From positions 1 through 10,823 of the forward strand of contig JADGJA010000780.1 in the NCBI GenBank assembly GCA_027596035.1: DNA of 10,823 bases. The letters run 5' to 3'. Origin of the DNA: Thoreauomyces humboldtii (Eukaryota; Chytridiomycota; Chytridiomycetes; Spizellomycetales; Powellomycetaceae). Shown here in pieces: positions 6,720-10,823 of this stretch (its first letter is position 1; the number at the start of each line of letters is the position of its first letter). The position numbers were made by a program, and so were the translations under genes. The notes below the pieces were generated by a model, which was not told the origin of the DNA, made no database searches, and saw only the letters and a program-made list of their open reading frames with translations.

Positions 6720-8904
6720 ATGTCCACGAGCGAGAGACATAGGGCTCTTCTGATGCCCAGCGGTCATCGAATCGTCGTCGGGATCGACTTTGGAGCTAGT
6801 CACTCGGGGTTCGCGTTTGCGCACGTCTCGGATCCCAGTCGAATCGAATGGTAAAATTCGAAGCGGGGGGCAGTCCGCAACCACTTGATTTACTAAAAGG
6901 CGTTTCTCTTTCGATCAGCTTTTACGACTGGGAGGACCAGATGCGCCCATATTGCAAAAATCACACGTCTGTTTGGTTCAACGTCGAGGAGAAGAAGGTC
7001 GAGGCTTGGGGGTGAGTTTTTGCCCTTATCCGAAAGCAGTCCGCTTGAAGCAATACCGACCAGTATACTTCTTTACTTCTCTACTTTTGTTCCATGGTCC
7101 AGATACAATGCCGTTTCCCGTGCTCTCCAAGCTTCCGGCGAGGAAGCCGCCAAGTGTCGTCTTCTCGAGAGAATCAAGCAGGAAGTTGAGCCCCAGAAAC
7201 CCAGTCCCTCCGAGATGCCCGAGGGTGTCGATGGCATGGAAGTGGTCGGTTCCTACCTTCGCGAACTCTATCAGCTGCTACTCCAGAAGCTGCAACGCAC
7301 CTTCGGATCCACTTTGCAGCCAGAAGACATTCACTTTTGTCTTACGGTTCCAGGTCAGGACTTCCTTTTTCGATAGCTGTTTCGTCGATGTTCGATTTGG
7401 TTTACTGACTTCAACTCCTGCGGCTGTCTTTTCGTGGCTGTCAGGAACGGACGGAGCGAACCTCAAACTCACGGAACTTGCACGTGGAGACGGCGACTGG
7501 TGCGGATCCATGTTCGTCGACAATCGGTTCATCCACTGGCTTGGACGCAAGGTCGGAGAGGATGCTCTGACGCAGCTCAAGGAGGAACGCGGCAGGGACT
7601 ACATGACCGGTAAGTGTGCATGAATGTTGCGCAGGGAGCTTCCTCTACTGAAGTACCAAACCATAATGTGCATCGACGTCTCCTATTTCACAGTTCTCAT
7701 GGATTGGGAACGTATCAAGCGGCAGTTCAAGGGTCCCGAGACGTTCGCCAACGTGCAGCACACGGCGCTGTCGATCCCCGCCGGACTGTACAACCTCATG
7801 TCCGATGCGAGTCAGTCCGCTTTGGAAGATGAACAGGGTGAGCGGTACTTTTACCTTACCTATTTTTCCGTTGTATGTTCCTCGTTCTCGTTGACCCTCC
7901 TCTGTGTTCCATTTCTCAGATGGCGTAAGTGACGATGTCTACATCACTCTGGAAGACATGAAGACCTTTTTCGACCCGGTTGTCGACAAGATCTTGGACC
8001 TCGTGCAGCGACAGCTGGACAGATGTCCCACCAAGCGTTGCAACAAGCTCTTCGCCGTCGGAGGATTCTCGGTCGGTGGTGCTCTCCGCAGAGCCAATCG
8101 TTTATGATGAGCTTGACAAGTAACCGACTCCACGTTTCTCTCCTTTTCGCTCTCTCGTCTCCTTAGGGCTCGCTTTACCTGACTCAGAAGCTGCAGGAAC
8201 GCTTCGCCAACGATTTCGATCAGTTTGTCTTTCCGGCCGATCCCGGATCGGCTGTCGGTGAGCACCACCTGGAAGACGTACCATCTATCGGGAGCATTGA
8301 GACTGACGCTTTCCCCGAATTCCTCCTTTTCGGATAGTTCAGGGAGCCGTCAGTAAGTGCCGTCGTTTTACTCGAGTCACTGTTCTCAATTGATCCACCC
8401 ATCGAATTTTTCTGTCCTCTCCCGTCCCTAGTGAGCGGCCTCGAACCCCAGAGCATCTCCGCACGCTGCTCCCGCTACACGTACGGTCTCGAGCTCGCGA
8501 AGCCGCTGTCCTCGTTCCCGGGGACCAGCAACCCGCGCGACATCTTCAAGCACGAGGAGGAAGGTCGTGAGTTCGTGGACCTCTTCAACCCGATCATCCG
8601 AGCCGACCAGGTCGTCTCCATCGACGATCACTACGCCATCAAGACGTTTCCCGTCTACTCTTACCAGACCTCGGTGACCGTGTCCGTGTACGCCACGGCC
8701 GGGGACTACTCCGGGGAGACGAGCATGTCCGACGTCGAGGGAAAGTTCGACGTCGGGTTCATTCCCGTCGACGACGTTCCTACCACCGGCGATAGGAGCA
8801 TCACGGTTTACTTTTACTTTGGGTTGAGCGAGTTCACTGTTGTGGCCAAGATGAACGGCACCGGGGTCGAGAAGAGGATGTCGGTCGTGTTTGCTACGCG
8901 ATGA
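6720..8904 (+). CDS. HSPA12-type Hsp70-like protein with internally shortened ATPase domain
   Basis: Nine exons (6720-6850, 6919-7011, 7103-7353, 7445-7609, 7694-7837, 7920-8071, 8167-8257, 8338-8352, 8432-8904) encode 504 residues. HSPA12 marks are GIDFGASHSG (21-30, phosphate loop 1, with AS replacing the usual TT), an EAWGYNA segment (about 73-77), HFCLTVP ending at 158, CGSMFVDNRF (178-187), FAVGGFSGSLYL (adenosine-binding motif from about 306), AVVQGAVMSGLEP (342-353) and RYTYGLEL. The C-terminal 150 residues are a beta-rich HSPA12-type tail. The segment normally between LTVP and the second phosphate motif (TVPAIW through the EPEAA and GGGTVDL motifs, roughly 100 residues) is absent at the exon 3/4 junction, where a single 91-nt intron sits. 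Residues 159-170 may keep a remnant of the strand after phosphate motif 2. Normal ATP hydrolysis is doubtful. HSPA12-like families are expanded in many fungi; their substrates are mostly unknown. Confidence 0.92.
8338..8352 (+). other. 15-nt microexon of the HSPA12-like gene
   Basis: The exon lies between introns 8258-8337 and 8353-8431 and supplies only the end of one Val codon, Gln-Gly-Ala-Val, and the first base of Met. Including it restores the family motif AVVQGAVMSGL. Reading through either intron gives a stop. It is therefore required for an intact protein. Confidence 0.82.
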
Positions 8905-9246
8905 AGGGAGGGAGGTATGCGAGATGGTCGCGTTTTCTCCTCGGTGGGAGTTGGCGAGTAGTTTTCAAAGCGATGTGAAAGCAACAAAGTTTGGTTTACA
9001 GGGAGTCTCGGCATGGAGATAGAGTACTCGGCGACGCCCTTCCTGCCGTTCATGGTCCGGTTTGAGCTATCGAAAAGCTCTCGCAAACCTGTGCACCGTT
9101 GTAAGCACAGAACGTCATTGGCATCTTCGGCTTCAGGGAGGTCAAAATCTATTTTGCGGCCAGTTCCATCTATTGAGATGTTCCAAGGGGTAGGAGGGCT
9201 CACAGAGGAGCATCGGGAAGCGTATTTCAGACAGGTCCCGTCCTAT
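8905..9246. other. Convergent 3' spacer between HSPA12-like and GPI-protein genes
   Basis: These 342 bases lie between two convergent stop codons and should hold both 3' untranslated regions. Open frames exist on both strands (9013 onward plus, 8814-9203 minus). Each overlaps an accepted coding exon and neither has a recognisable domain, so I see no gene here. Confidence 0.6.
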
Positions 9247-10007
9247 TCAGATGACGACGGCGAGGAGTGCCGTCACAAGACCGCAACCCAATCCCCACGT
9301 CCATCTCTTTACATTCAAAGCTCCGCTGCAGGTGAGACTTCCCGCCGTATTGTCCACAATGCAATTGGTCGGTATCACAGTTGGCCAAGGTTCGGTCTCG
9401 GTTGCGGTTGCGGTTCCGGTTTCGGTGGTTGTGGTGTGCATGAAAGATGTAGAGGTTTCGGAAGCTGATGTCGTGGTGCTTGTCATCGAGGTGGTCGCAC
9501 TCGAGGTAAGGTCCTGACTAGTGACGGTCGTCACACTGCTCGTGCTCGCGCTCGAGGTAACATCCGTGCTCGAAGCGATGTCACTGGTGGTGACGTTGGG
9601 AGCAACGTAGGGACCACAGATGTAATCCTCGCCGATACTGCCGGAAAAACACCTGTTGGCGTAAAAGTTGCTCTGGGTCGTGTGAGACGTGTCGACGGTG
9701 GTGCAAACAGAGTTGGTAAAAAACCTTTTCGTATACAGCGTGCTGGAATGTGGGGAGATGCGTCAGCCTTGAATTGAACACGAACAGGTCAGGGCTTCTT
9801 ATACCTATCGAAAGCTGCACATGTGGACTGAATGTATACGTTAGGTTGGTACAGGTAGCAGGACTGGTCGGTGATTGTCGTTGGAGTGCCGCTGCAGTCA
9901 GGCGCAGCAAACCGCAGATAAGTGACGTAGATGGGTGCAGTGGCTCTTGCCACCGGTCCGAGAAGGACGAGAAGTACAAGTTTGCGGACGCCGAGCGACG
10001 AAAGCAT
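9247..10007 (-). CDS. Secreted six-cysteine, Ser/Thr-rich, probably GPI-anchored protein
   Basis: Exons 9805-10007 and 9247-9742 encode 232 residues; the 62-nt intron has a CTGAC branch-site match and joins CAAFD to STLYTKRFF in frame. Residues 1-24 form a signal peptide (MLSSLGVRKLVLLVLLGPVA, cleavage near ATA). A small ectodomain follows with six cysteines at 38, 50, 63, 81, 99 and 110, then a candidate N-glycosylation site NVT (117-119), a Ser/Thr-rich stalk likely O-mannosylated, two more cysteines (TNC and LTCSGA) and a hydrophobic C-terminal end (WGLGCGLVTALLAVVI) after a short basic spacer. This is the standard layout for a GPI-anchored cell-wall or plasma-membrane protein. The cysteine pattern is not the eight-cysteine CFEM type, and I recognise no family. 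Function could be wall structure, adhesion or host contact. Confidence 0.86.
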
Positions 10008-10074
10008 TGTTGAGTTGACTAGCTTGATCCAGGACAGTGACGGAGGAGCGAAGGGGATGTTGGAGAGGCGGATG

Positions 10075-10081
10075 CTTTTAA
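10075..10081 (-). promoter_or_regulatory. TATA-like element upstream of the GPI-protein gene
   Basis: On the minus strand TTAAAAG lies about 68 bases before the ATG at 10007, followed by a pyrimidine-rich stretch and a leader ending CAACTCAACA just before the start codon. Spacing suits a core promoter. The match to the TATA consensus is weak. Confidence 0.35.
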
Positions 10082-10120
10082 GGGAGCGACCCAGCCCAGA
10101 TCCCGGTCGGGGTGTCAAAA

Positions 10121-10136
10121 CGGACACAACTGTCCG
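10121..10136. promoter_or_regulatory. CGG-N10-CCG inverted repeat, Zn2Cys6-type candidate site
   Basis: CGGACACAACTGTCCG is a perfect six-base inverted repeat with a four-base centre, giving inverted CGG triplets spaced by ten bases. That spacing is the one bound by Put3-type Zn2Cys6 factors in yeast. It is about 115 bases upstream of the GPI-protein start and overlaps the left edge of the tandem duplication. A site this short occurs by chance, so support is positional. Confidence 0.35.
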
Positions 10137-10239
10137 CGGCTCTACCTTTCCCGCATCAAGCCGGTACAAGGTATTTTGAATCTGACTGTCCGCGGCTCTA
10201 CCTTTCCCGCATCAAGCCGGTACAAAGTATTTTGAATCT
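10129..10239. repeat. Tandem duplication, two copies of 56 bp
   Basis: Copy 1 starts at 10129 and copy 2 at 10185. The two copies differ at one internal base (G at 10170, A at 10226), and similarity stops at 10240. Each copy starts ACTGTCCGCGG and ends GTATTTTGAATCT, and includes the palindrome CCGCGG. Near-identity means a recent event. The duplication sits upstream of the GPI-protein gene, in its likely regulatory region. Confidence 0.95.
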
Positions 10240-10823
10240 ATTTCCAGCGTCTTAATGCTTTGTCGGAAGGGCCGAATTATTGGCGGTGAGCTGAGTTGTC
10301 TGGATTCGATATCCGTGCTCTTGCTGCTTCCTGGTCTCCGAAAAGGACCTATAGAGTAATCGGAGTATCCCTCTCGCCATGCGGTCCATTCGAAGCAGGG
10401 CAAAGAATGAGCTGACGATGGCCATTGGACCGTTCGATGGAGAATGGACGAAAACGATGTACTAGCGACGTTGGGAGTGTCGAAAACCCCGCAAGCCTGG
10501 TTATCCCAACGGTCGCACTGCTTGGGGATCGTCCTGTCCCCCGGGTCCGCGTCCTGCCACTTTGTATGGAACTGGAGCTATCGCCTCTACTGGGGGTCAG
10601 ATCGTGAAAATCCACGGATCTGGCGCGTTCCGCCACAGTAGCCAGAAATAGACTTTCAGGGGGATCCCACCATTCTATTGTTCGTGCGTGGACGCTGGCT
10701 GCGTGGTCGGCCCGTGAGCGGGATGCGTCGGAGTTTCCGGGCGCTCTCCTCGATCCCAAGCAGCCCAATGGGCCACAACAAGAAGCTTGTAAGCATTCAA
10801 GGGGGTCCGCGGGGTGGGTTGAG
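10240..10823. other. Unassigned right end
   Basis: No recognisable gene. A plus-strand frame is open from 10608 to the window edge (72 codons, no in-frame ATG) and could be an exon of a gene continuing to the right. A 139-codon minus frame (10349-10768) overlaps it and is Arg/Ser-rich and low-complexity. Neither has a domain I recognise. The left part may be distal promoter of the GPI-protein gene. Confidence 0.45.

Noticed and set aside
7354..7444. Missing Hsp70 segment hidden in the third intron
   Set aside because: The intron is only 91 nt with stops in its continuing frame. It cannot encode the roughly 100 missing residues.
8814..9203. 129-codon minus-strand frame downstream of the GPI-protein gene
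   Set aside because: It overlaps the conserved final exon of the HSPA12-like gene by about 90 bases and has no signal peptide or domain. The GPI-protein already ends with a proper anchor signal upstream.
10349..10768. 139-codon minus-strand frame at the right end
   Set aside because: It is Arg/Ser-rich and low-complexity, with no domain and competing open frames on the other strand.

Overview
This is a nuclear segment of a fungal genome. It is GC-rich and compact, with five protein-coding genes split by short GT-AG introns of about 43 to 95 nt. The introns, a divergent Hsp70 of the HSPA12 class and a Ser/Thr-rich GPI-anchored surface protein fit a basidiomycete best. Phylum is inference, and I cannot name a genus. 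Gene models were built by joining reading frames by hand at splice sites that keep both frame and family homology.

Layout. Bases 1-895 hold no supportable gene, only the promoter and 5' leader of the first gene. At 896-2033 (+, 4 exons) lies the alpha subunit of protein farnesyltransferase/geranylgeranyltransferase I (FNTA/Ram2). Convergent with it, 2117-2953 (-, 2 exons) encodes a FAM192A/Fyv6 (Nip30-domain) protein. Bases 2954-4173 carry no clear gene. They do hold adjacent stem-loops, a 26-bp palindrome, and a poly-T plus TATA box at 3806-3844 that could drive a small transcript with a 53-codon ORF.

At 4174-6433 (-, 4 exons) lies an unrecognised 703-residue coiled-coil protein with a polyglutamine run. 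A 286-bp gap separates it head-to-head from 6720-8904 (+, 9 exons), an HSPA12-type Hsp70-like protein. That protein keeps the first phosphate loop and the adenosine-binding GGF motif. It lacks the central stretch of the ATPase domain exactly at an exon junction. At 9247-10007 (-, 2 exons) lies a secreted, six-cysteine, Ser/Thr-rich, GPI-anchored protein. Upstream of it are a CGG-N10-CCG inverted repeat and a 2 x 56-bp tandem duplication. The last 580 bases are unassigned.

Function. FNTA and the FAM192A/Fyv6 protein are housekeeping genes for protein prenylation and probably splicing or proteasome regulation. The most interesting part is the divergent pair of an internally deleted Hsp70-like protein and an orphan coiled-coil protein, which may share a promoter. 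That they act together is inference only.
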